From Ciona savignyi (lineage: Eukaryota > Chordata > Ascidiacea > Phlebobranchia > Cionidae): a DNA stretch of 64,000 nt. The translations under genes and the position numbers were made by a program. The notes under the pieces are model-generated. The model was not told the DNA's origin. It made no database searches and saw nothing but the letters and a program-made list of their open reading frames with translations. Position 1 is the stretch's first letter. Each line of letters begins with the position of its first letter. Location of the stretch: assembly GCA_000149265.1 (NCBI GenBank), contig CH000074.1:341970-405969 (forward strand). Reading direction: 5' to 3'. This document shows positions 43,827 to 56,300 of this stretch, piece after piece.

Positions 43827-46800
43827 TCTTTTAAAACTTAAAACTTTACGTACGGTGTTTACGCAAACCTTAGAGCAAGTTCTCTTTTTAATTCCAAAGT
43901 TAATGGACTTTGGAATTATAGAGTTCAAGCGGGCTGAAAAAACGTTGGATTAGAACAAGCTATTTGGTGGCGATCTTTGTTTTTAACTGGGTAAAATAAG
44001 GCAGTCTCGCTTAATAAAACTTCGCCTTTGCCCCCGTTCTTGAATTAAAATCCACGATATTATTTTCCTGATATTTGTAGCTCATACACAGAAATCCCTC
44101 ACTACAGTCTCATCGAATAAACCCAATCACCACGGGTTATATATGTCTCAGCAACGTTACGACAACGTCGGCCCTTTAACACCCATCCATTTTTACTTGC
44201 GCAAATATGTTGAAAACACCAGAAGGGGTTGCGAAAAACGTCAACCAACTTGCATCACGTGACCCAATTCTTCTAAATTTAGTGCATTGTAACTCATTGG
44301 GGTTTGTTAGGTGTATTTAAAACATGACTCATCGATATTCACATGACAATTTTTTTTGTTTTTTTATGTAACTAAACAATCATTTCTTTTCTCCTCTTTT
44401 ATATAATGTTATTTCACGGTTATCGCCAGTGTATAGCACAAACGCAAAAGCCGTGGCGGTTTAATTGTAAACTATATATGGTGATACCTACGCTACATAA
44501 ATCAGCAATTTTTTAATGACTTAGTGGTATTTGTACAAGTTGTAATCAACTTTTATACGCTGACTCATAATACAAGTTGTAATTAACTTTTATTCGCTGA
44601 CTCATGGTGACAGATCAATTTAAATAAATCAGATTTTACCTAAACTTTTATTTTGTACTTTGTTAAATTGAACAACGTTACCTTTATAATAAAACCGTTA
44701 GAAATACGTAAATATAATAAAACAAATAAAGTGTCAAATAAGTTTAAAAAAATAACTCGGGATTTTTAGCTCCAACGATATAAAAAATACAATCAAAGTG
44801 ACTTTAATCCTACTTGATTAATACCAATCTAACTCGATATCAAAGTTCGGCTAATAATTAGAATGGCATTTTTAAATAGCATGAGCGGATCGCTTGGCGT
44901 TTACTTTCGTCAATATTTTACAAAGCTGTTACTACAATAATGTCAACCGCAATTAAATATTAGCCGTACCATATATAGTTAAGGATAGGGATATTTATAT
45001 GTATCCTCGTGAATGGGAAAACCAAGGGGGTTATCACACGGGCAATCGCCAGATCACCTCGCGCCCACCTTCGGGTTACGAGAGCTATTGCAGTGTGTTG
45101 TGTAGGCCTACATGATTTAAGCGATTTCATCATATTTAGTCATAAAATATTAACGAATTCCCCATCTGTCTTTGTTGATTTAACAAACACGATAAAGATC
45201 GCTGGTTGCTCTGAAGGTTGCAGCGATAAAGATCGCTGGTTGCTCTAAAGGTTTTTTCTATATTAAGCTAACAAATATGTTATATGGATAGCTTTTCGTG
45301 AAGAAATAGTTTGCATTAGTCGTCCACCGAAGGTAAAAATTTCAGAAATTCGGAAATTTAAGTTCACATGTTGCACATGTGCAAAGGCATAAACTTATAA
45401 TAAACTTAATGGTTATTTCCAGACAGAACGATATTTGTAAAAAATACCAGTTTTGCGCTAATATTCCATTTTGAATATGCAATGAAAAATTAAGGGAATT
45501 CACCTCCAAGAGATTTCCGGACAAGTCCCAGAATACAAAATTGACGGCTGGTTTTCGGTTTGTTCATCAATTTAGGCGCAATATATATTTATGTTAATTG
45601 GTATTTTATGAATTTAAAAAAAAATAGAAACGGAAAAATAAATATCGAATTGGCAAACATTTAGTTTAATCCCCCAAATTATACAAAACAGAAGCGAAGA
45701 ATAAAATATATATTACGTTAATAAAAACCCGAGAGATTAAAAGCCAACATTTAAATGGACAGAAATGGAAGATAAACGAGAATATGCAAGTCTCATATAA
45801 CGATTAAAAAAATATATTAAAAACAAATCCGTTTTTTTAAATAATTTTTGCAAAAACGAAGCTCTTTTAAAACAGGTTCACTTTACGCCAGATATCCGCA
45901 CAAAGGAAATATCAAGCAGGTTAACAGATTAGGAAATCTTAACTAATATGTAGGCCTACTTGCTGTGCATTGTCGAATTTGAGGTGAATCAAGACAAGAG
46001 ATTCAAATCATAAAATGACGTCCGTTCTTCGTCATTTCAAATTCCGATAGCCCTTTTCTCGTTGGTCGATGTATGTATTTTTGGAATTGTCGTGTCGTTA
46101 GAACTATAGATGACATATAACCAATTAACACCTCTATGCTCCACAGGATGTGACGAATGGTAGCCTCCCTTACTCATTGTTTTTAAACGAGTGTTTTGCT
46201 GAGTAACAATGGTGGTGATTCCCCAATGTTTGTTTGGTTAAAAGCAGCATGTGCTATTGTGCTAGGCTGCGCGCCGGTGTTTTCGTTTAGCTGTAAAGTT
46301 TTGTAATCGTGGAGCAGTGCTTTGTGAAATCAAGGTGTTGATTGTGCATCTGCTAGCTGTTTTGTTGGAACAAGTTGCCGATGTACGAAGGGGAATGGGC
46401 TTAAAATTCGTAAGCAAAATTTGGGTGGTTTTGAGTTTAGGTTGCAGATCCAAGCTTCAATTTTAAATTATGAATAAATCTAAGACTTCCTATGTCAGGA
46501 TTTTGAGTGACAGTCGTTTTTGTGAGGTCAGTTTACATTGGAGATATAGGGAGAATAATTAGTTGAACGCCTCCTAAAGACAAAACACATTAAATTGGTT
46601 TCATATATACTCTTGCGTTTACAAGTGATTTTCCTTCAAACAATCTGTAAAACAGGAACTAACAGGGTCTTAATATAGGTAAGCTTTTACAGACCGATAT
46701 CAGCTAAATCATTCAGGTGAAAATATTTTGACATTCATTTCTCTCATTCAAATAGTATCTAATGAAAGATATATTCAGCTATCTAACAATTCTTTAAACA

Positions 46801-47385
46801 GGATATGGTTACATGTTCCGGACGCCGCTGACACAATTTTATTGCTAAAAGCAAACTGAAAGCATTTGTACGTTATCTAAGACTAAGTGCTCACAAAGCA
46901 AGTTGGAAAAAATCGGTGAAAAAAAAAGTATGTCGAGGGTTGATGTGCTGGATAACTTTATAAAATATTTACATATTTGGTCGAGTTGTTTGGTTCGCAG
47001 GGAAAAAGTGCCGGCTAATCTACCAGTAGCCGTCATTTAAAACAGCAAGAATTATAAAACTATATACAATGCATTATCTATCGATCACAATGATTTAAAA
47101 AAGCGACGAATTATATAAAAAATAATAGAGAAAAAATAAGCACCGGCATCAGGTATACTGGTGCAAATGTTAATAAATCATTTGAAACTTGGTTTCGCCG
47201 TGGTAGGCGTATATGAATGGCGATGGTAAAGAGTAGAAACATTGATATCAAAACAGGGTATTAATTGACGAAAATGCCGTTTTGTTCGTGCAATATTATT
47301 TCTGATGGTTAAATAATCAGTCGGGTTTCACTGGTCCTGCGGCTAGCTGTGGTAAGGCACGTAAGAAATGATGGATTTCAAGGAA

Positions 47386-50300
47386 CTACAAGAAGTGCTC
47401 GGTTCGCTTTCGTCCCTCTAGCGGTTCCTCCTCTCCTCCTTCCACGTCATCATCGTCATCGTGAAGGTTGTTCTCCACTCGCGCGTCGTCCGAAGCTTTC
47501 AACTCGTTCGTGTAGTACTCGCCTGGAACAATGGGTGGTGAAATGCTACGTGTAGTTGTTCGGCCGAATGGGCCAAAAAGCAATCAAATTTTGGGCGAGT
47601 GAGAATTCATGTGTGGAAGCTAACGCGAGTTACGCGAGTAAACGTGGCTCAACCGTAGTTTGTAAGGCGTAACAACCGTTTAAATCTGGTATTATAACAA
47701 TCTTACTTTATGATGCTCCTATAGATACGTATTATAGATTCCAGTATTCGGACGCGCCATGTGTATAATAAAAACGTTATACTCTCCAGTTAAATAGAAA
47801 ATGGTAAACGTTAATTATTTTTTATATGCGAGAGTAAATTCTTACTCGCACGGTGTGCGTCGCGCGAGTAATACTAGCGCGGATTTTTGGCCCTGTATTC
47901 GTTGGTTAGTGTGTCGCCTTTTAGCCGAAGAGTAGTAGGAACGAAACTGGTTGCTAGCAAGTCGGTTGTGTTTTTGTACGAGACACTTATCAGACATCGT
48001 CTGAACCCAGTGGATTAATAAGTTCTACAAAAACTGAAATAACGTCTCAATCACACAACACACTGTAATAGCTATTGTGCGAAACTGGTCGCTAGCTAGT
48101 CGGTTGTGTCCTTGGGCAAGGCACTTTACGGACATTGCCTGAACCCAGCGGATTAATGGGTTCTACCAAATTGAAGGAACAGGTCTATCATATATAACAC
48201 ACTGCAATAGCTCCGGTAACCCGTCGATGGGCGCGAGGTGATCTGACGATTGCCCGTGTGTTAACCCCCTTGGTTTTCCCATTCACGGGGATAAACATGA
48301 ATATTCTATTCTATCCTCCTATCTTATGGGGTAAAACATATTCTTTCTTTTATACAAAACTAGCAGATTTGTGGCCTTAAAGCCACTAAAAACATATACA
48401 CTATAAACATACATGACTGCTGGCAGTAATATGCATTACATAGGATCTAGCTGTAGATGTGGTTGACTGAGGACAGTCGTGTGGCCGAATAAACATTTAA
48501 CGACTTCTATACAAAAACGGTCCTGGTTACAAGCGCATCATGGGTTCGAAACTTGGCTCGGTAAAAAAAATAATTGTTGCGGCGTCGATATCAAAAATGT
48601 CACATCGCCAAAAACATTGTGCGAACGGCATATGGTGACCCTAACTATGCATGCTGTTGTGCACAAAGACATCTCGAACCACTCATACCTTTATGCGACA
48701 TGAAGTAACGGAGAAGAAGAATAATCGTGACGATAAGCACGAAAACGGCTACAGCGACCACGCCACCAATGACAGCGGCATCTGCACCTGCTTGTCTCGG
48801 CAGAGGTTTCGTTGCTTCTGTTGAGTGGATCACAGTTATTTCTCTACTTTTATACAGTTGGTATACATTACCGATTAGTGTGTTTCATAATTAGATCGTA
48901 TATAGTGGGGTGAGTATAGCAATGTGTAAATATATTATACAAGGAATTTTACTAGTAGGGTGTATGATATTTAACATATATGGGTACAGGTATTTTACAC
49001 AACATATTCAAAAACATAATTTTTTTGGTAAACCGTATTTATAGGTGATGATATATATGGCTACGGTAGGTGATCATATGTATGGTTAATGTCATGTCAA
49101 TAAAAAATGAGTTTTTATCTTTACGATAGAATAGAATATTCATGTTTATTCCCGTGAATGGGAAAACCTAGGGGGTTAACACACGGGAAATTGTCAGATC
49201 ACCACGCGCCCATCGTCGGGTTATCGGAGCTATTGCAGTGTGTTTAATGTATAATTCACAAGTTCCTTCAATTTATTAGAACCCATTAATCTGCTGGGTT
49301 CAGGCAATGTCCGTTAAGTGCCTTGCCAAAAGACACAGCTGACTAGCTAGCAACCAGTTTTGTACCCTTAACACTTGGCCTGAAATATGACACACCTAAC
49401 CACCAGACTAATCTGTCGGAACTTTAATTCTATACCCATTTACGCAGCTTTACCATAATTAGCATTTAAGTCGACAACAGCATGCAAACAGCCACAAGAT
49501 ACCAAGCATTATACACATAAGCACAGCACTAACAAGCAATGGAAAGTGGTTAATACCTGGGTATAACTCTTCTCCATGGGTTGAAACTGAAGTAGAAGAA
49601 TGTTAGTGCAACGGCCAAGTTAGGGTAAGCAAGAGGTGGCAGATAGAAGTGTTAATTTTGTTTAAAATTAACAATGTTTTAGTGGTAAATGGTCATTTAC
49701 AGCCCATTAGTATTGAATTAGAACTAAATGAACTAAGCATGGTATGGGTGTTGTCGGAAATATTTCAATAATGCCACACAAAGTGAAGAGTAACGGCTGG
49801 TAGGATGGGAATATTTATGTGGAAGGGGTCACTGACGACACAAGGTATTTAACAATCAATTATCTGCACCGCAAACAGAGTTGCACCAAGAGTTGTGGAT
49901 TGCAGGAAACTTAGTTCTACATGCACCGAGCCCACCATGTCATACAAGCAAGTTTTCAAGGAGTTAATATGAAAAGCTTAGGAATATCATTAAAGCTTAT
50001 TACAACAGCAGTATGTTACCTGGTGTAGTTGGTGCAGCTGTCGTTGTGGGTTTTTCTGAAATTTAATCAATATTATTATGAGTTCGTTAGCATATTCATG
50101 CAACCCACTTGTTTTAAATTGCATTTAAGACGGCAACTTATGTAGTGGAAATATTAAAAAGGGAAATTTATTCCATAATATTGGCTTTTTTATAAATCAA
50201 GTAATATAACTATCTATAAGCAGTAGGCGTTTAAGATGTAATAACTATCACAGTGCATAAATTGTATAGAAACATTTTGTGCTTATATATATAGTGAGTG

Positions 50301-53300
50301 CCAACTATACATCTGTAATATAAAGCTTTTTATTTCGTATTGTTATAAGAAGCAACTACAGGGAGAGTGTGCCAAGAACATCATATAAAAATACAAAAAC
50401 CTTCAGAAAAATAATAAAACAAATTTTGGATTCTTTTTACAAAAAATATAGAAAATAAAAAGTTTTGTATATTTACCATGTACAGAGAGGTGAAAGGAAA
50501 CAAAGACTGGTGATCCCAATCCATTGCTGACGGTACATGTGTATGTTCCGTTGTTGAATACTGAGAGTGAATTGCTGATAAGCAGATTGCCAACTGTGGA
50601 AACATACTCGATAATTGAATACCAATGTTACAGAATTAGTGGCTGCATTAAATATAATTGAAAGGCAACAGCACATAAAAGGATAACACTGTGAATAATT
50701 TAAAGACAACCCTGCATAAAAGTAAATGCTAGATATAATAGACTAGCAAAACTAAATAATATTTAAATGGCAACATTAGATATAATTTAAAGTCTAATAT
50801 TTAAATGGCAACATTAGATATAATTTAAAGTCTAAATAAAATGGCAACACTGGGTATGGTTAAAGAAAACACTACATAAAATAAATAAAAACATTACACA
50901 ATATTGAATCACAATACTAAGTCTACATTAGTGGCAACATTAGATATAATAGAATGGCAACACTGAAAACAATTACTTACTAGCTTGAAATTCGGATGGC
51001 AAATCAGTTGACGGTGGGTCGGTTGGGATTGTGGTGTCAACATCTACAGAGGTGGTGTCTATCTGGGTGTCGTCTGCTTGGAAGGTCCATACCACCTCTG
51101 GTTGGGGATTCCCCCCAGCTAAGCACTCCATGTTGAAAGGTTGCTCCTCCTGCATCGAGATATCTTCCCCGTGAGATGTCGCCATGAATTCTACAGTTGG
51201 GGGAACTGGGAAGGAATCGGGGATTATAAATAAATGAGAAGATAGATAGAAGCATAGTAGCAGTGGTATGTGGACAACTGACACACACAGTAAAATCTGA
51301 ACACTTATTTAAATAGAAAAAAAATAGATATAATAACTTTAACAAAAATAAAAAATAAATGTTTTTTAAATTATGTGTTTTTTAATAAGGAGGCAGCAAG
51401 AGCTAACTGCATGTTAAAAATAATGATGTTAAAGTCAAAAATGCAAAAAAAAGACATTTCTTTGTAGTTATTTGTAATTTTTTTACAAAAGAATTTTTTT
51501 TTAAATGATGCTACCTATGGGTACGAGACACTTTTTTCAGTACTAAATCTGTCATTAACTTGCTGTTAGTCGGCCAAAATAAAGACATAAATATATAAAT
51601 TCTACAACAATTCATAACAGTTTTGATACTTGCTACGACTGGAGAATCTTCCGGGTTATGTTTCCAGTTTCATAGATTTACAAATCAATACTTACATTAG
51701 CAGTCAGTTGGATGAATGTGGTACAGGTTTTTACTTCAATTGTAACTACTAGGTTATGTGATGTGTGGTTAATAAATGCTTGGATAAATTATAATTATTA
51801 ATCAACACTTACATTGCACATCAACTTCCCCAATGAACGCTGAATACGAGTCGAGTCGGTCAGGATGCTGCACAACGCAGTGGTAGCTCTTACTGTTGTC
51901 ACTGCGGTCAAATACCTTGCTGAACTTGAGCACAGAATCCGATATCCCTTGGTGCTCCTGGCTGTCTACAACACTCACAGAGGACAAGCTGTCGATGCGA
52001 TTTCCGAGCGAATCTTCAATCCTAGAGGAATAGCAAAGGATATCATGATTATTCCTGTGAATTGGAAAAAGGCAATAGGTGTTATCAGACAGGCAATCGC
52101 AGAGTATTGATCGTTTGGTTCTTTCACTGCATTAAGTGCAAATGTACGGTATAGTTATTTTCATCACTGCATTTGGTCGGATTTAATTATTGTTGGTTTT
52201 GTTTGTTTGTTAATTAATTATCGCCGAATGTTTGTTATTATTTGAAAAATAAATTGAACGGAATTGTAGGATATTCATGATTATTTCTGTGGATCGGAAA
52301 AGGCAGCAGACGTTATCACATGGGCAATCATGAGAGTATAAGGAAATCTATGTCAGGTTATCATAGCTAATATGGTGTGTAAAATGCTTAATAAACAAGC
52401 ACTCACCAAACTTCTGGTGTTGGTTTCGATGAATTAGCGAAGCAAGTTCCAAGAATCACCTCATTCCCTTCAATCACTGTCAGCTCGTTAACTTTCGCCG
52501 TTACATTCGGTAATTCTATGACAAACATAACAAATTAACATTACTTGGTTTGATAACTGATTTAATGTTTTACCAGTACCAATAAGGGGACAACACTAAA
52601 AGGAGGGAAAGAGGGAGGGAGGAAAACTGCTTACCACAACTATGGAAACTAATTTAAACCCTGCCCTAAACATTAATCTTAACCCCAAAACTAACCTAAC
52701 TTTAACCTATGTTTAAAACTAGCTCTAATGCTCTAATCTTCATTTTTGTGTGCAGTTTCCCTCCTTCCCACTTTCCCTCATTTTAGTTTTTTCCCCAATA
52801 AGGTCTAATCTGATTTCTCCCATTTATTTTCCTTACCAAAGAGACAAAAAACGAAGACTTGGGGCAACTTACGGTTAACTGATAGATATGAAGAAGCAAT
52901 CAAATTGTGGTCATACAGCCCCACGATTGAACAATCGTATTTTCCAGCGTCGCTTAACTGCACTGGGTTAATTTCAAGACTTAATCTACTTTCATCCACA
53001 GGAGAATTGGTCACTGTAAGTCTGAAACAAAAATTTTTGGATGATTTATTTAATAACCTTATTAAAAATAATTTTGTAATCAACAATTGTTGCTCACATT
53101 TCACATAGAAAAGATACGACCATTGTTGGAAAAAATGGAAGCACAACTATGCATACACTAATTGTCCTTTACATACACTTACCCTGAAAAAAGCTTGCAA
53201 AAAAGCCTTCTTATTTGAATGTTTATAAAAAGCGTCTGTAAAATAACCGAAAATAGACACTCAGCAGCTAAGTTTTTAAATGATGAGGACAGATTGACGA

Positions 53301-56300
53301 TGTTATGTTGACACACGAAAAAGGTGTAGTACTACACATAGTCTAATGGTTTAAAGAAGATATAAACTTACCTTGACTGATATCCTTTGAACACAACATC
53401 GTTGTTATAGGTGATTAAGCCTTCCCCATCACGAGTCCATGTCAGTTGGTAGGTCTGATCTACAGGCAGTGTGCCGTCAATGTCACAATATATCACCACA
53501 GGTTGGGTTGGTGGGGGTGAGACAACACCACTCACGTTGGAACCCACCAATCTCACAGTGCCTTCACCTGTACAATGAACAATTGGCTTTAATATAACTG
53601 TATAAGGTGCATGCTACTTTTCACCAATACTTGTCGGTTATTAGCTCCTCTATAGATCCTGACATGAGTTAACATTACCCCAAGCCTTTACCCTGGAGAA
53701 CAAACTGAGAAACCTAATCCGTATATGAGGTACACCACATTGTAAAGTATAACTTCAGTACTTTTATTTTATTAGCATACTTGCACGGATAAAAGTAGCC
53801 TTGATAAAGTCTGAACTTTTCACATGTCAGTATGGGTAATATTAGAGCAATTGGTGGTAATGGTTTATGATACTTTTGAAATTAGTCAGACAGTTAGTTT
53901 TAGTTGAATGTGGTACAGGTTTTTAATTCAATTGAAATTACTAGGTTATGTGATGTGTGGTTAATAAATGCTTGGATAATGTTAAATTATAATTACATCT
54001 GCAATTTTGAAAGCACTAAAATAATTTATATTCATAACAACAACAAAAAGGAGGAACTTTAAAAGGTTCAAATTAAAATTGTTTCATTCACAAAGCCACC
54101 TCAACTGTACGTTGAAATGCAAGAAAGAGGGTAGTAATTACAAATTACAATTGAATCATTGAAAACCCGACGGACAGTCGCCCATTCAACCTACACATTA
54201 GCGGGTTAACAACACTAAGGCATCGCAATTATTTCAATCGACGCGGTGAAAACGCGGCGTGGAGCTATTGTCTTTGCGTTAAGTCGTTGCTACAGACGGG
54301 AAATAACATTACACGCGTCCATCATTCGAACAAAGAAACCGTTTTAAATGGAATTTAATTCCAGCGAACCGATAGTCTTACTCAAGGTGCCGGTCCTTAT
54401 TTGGTCAAAATAATAGCGACAATAGAGAGTGATTAATTTTGCAGGTGTAAATGATTTTGCCCACGAACGGAGTTAAATTGTTACTCTGTGAGTGTTTCCT
54501 TGTAACCGTTTGCAGTCGACCAACCCGATTTGTTAGAAATTGAAAACATCCATATTTCAAATCGATTAAATATATTACGATCAAAACCATACAACAGCGA
54601 TGATAATGTGGATTCAATCTTTGCCATTACCATTTCCGCCCAGTTGTGTCCTCGAGCACACCATTAAACGGGCGAAGTTAACAAATACACAGAACACTAC
54701 AACAGCCCCGGTAACCCAACCGTTACACAAGGTAATATGCGGAGTCATTAGCGGCGAAAAACCCTTGAAAGTAAGCCGAGTGGTTAGTGGAAAGGAAATA
54801 CAACGAATTACTGACGATGTAATCCCGGAATGCTGGCTATCACTCCACCTACACTTCAGTTGTAACAATACGCGAACGACACTTTAAACTGATAGGGAAA
54901 GAGTTATATACGAAGATGATTTACGAAGAGTACTATTTTAAACAAGCGCATTATGTTAGTGGGCATATATAACTGACGCTTTTTTAGGGCGTACCTTTGT
55001 ACGAATGTATCTGTTTTACAACATAAAGCAAAGTTTTATGTACCTAATTGTCTGTCGGACAAGTGTGAATTTTACACACGTTTCAGCTACATATCTACTT
55101 CCAACTGCAATTTTTAAAATGATCGTTTCCAATTTTAAATTTACACCGAAAATAACAACATCTAATAGTTAAATAGCCCAAACATATGCAAAATTTAATT
55201 TATTTAATTATATTTTGTTGTTTAAAATCCAAATCGAGTTTTCTATGGATGTGTGTTCCTGTATGTCTATCGATAGTTGCAAAAAAACCACGAGATTAAA
55301 AAGAAACTGATGAAACAAACCGACTCAAAAATGGTCTAATTTCTAATATTAACAGCATAACTCAATTAAATGCTCACGGCCACCCACAAATTAAGATTCC
55401 GGCAGTTTCTCTCCGCCGTAAATCGGTTAATAACCGTGTTCATAATATTACGTTTCGCTTTGGCGCGTCGTGCTATTAACTTCACGTAGATTCGTGTGTT
55501 ACCAAGTAAGAAGCAATTTGCAGCGACTGTGTCAAAGAAATAAGGAAACCGTTGAATCATCAATTGGTCCTTTCAGGAAGTCCTTGGGCGAGCAAAAGTG
55601 AACAATAAACAGAAAGTTCGCAAAGGACTGTAATACGACACCTAAAACGCATTTAGAGAATAAAAGAACGCGGTATTATGGGTTTAAAAGCCACCTTTAA
55701 TATAAACTGGTTAAAGATTAATAGAACTTGCAATATAACCGCGGAGTATGAATTGTGGCTTATATTATCAATGTTAGGTGGGGTGTGAATAGTGGCTCGC
55801 ATGGTCAATGAAGCGTTTGTGTAATTAGGTCGCTTTCGGTTGTTCACATTGCGGGTTTGAATCAACACGAGTGACGTATAAGGCCAAGCAAATGACGCAA
55901 CATGCAGTGCCGCTATAAACATACTTTGACAAGCGGGTGCGGAAGATAACACTTTGTCTTCATCTTCGACACTTGGTACAAGCGCAGAGGGACAGCCTGG
56001 GGAGCATGTGATGTTAATACACAAGGTGTCCAATACTAGTCCACAAATTAACAATCGCGTTTTTAAAATGGAGCGAACGTTATTTAAAAAGTCCAGCACT
56101 TTTGAATGCACGGCGCAGTGTTCGCCCTTGATCAAGATCTAAAATCGAGTATTACATCATAACAAGTGCGTTGACGTCACAAACTTGGCAGGTGAAGATA
56201 ACGAGGCAAAGTGACATGGTGTGCGCGTCGGTGGGAACGAAGAAGCCAGCGACCCTTGCTTTATTGAGCGCTACTTATTTCCCTATTCATGCTAAGCATT

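Larger units (their letters stand above)
43104..47385. other. Intergenic upstream of IAP and downstream of CADM
   Basis: AT-rich. Contains a purine-rich GA tract (43379-43442), the 20-bp tandem repeat (43698-43826), a short tandem duplication around 44534-44606, a SINE-B tail half at about 44985-45115, a tandem copy of GATAAAGATCGCTGGTTGCT at 45190-45246, and an unclassified repeat at 46438-46580. No protein gene recognised. Confidence 0.55.

Noticed and set aside
54600-54887. 95-codon open frame in CADM intron 1
   Set aside because: It runs through a diverged SINE-B (CTCGAGCACACCATT, CACTACAACAGCCCCGGTAA) and has no domain.
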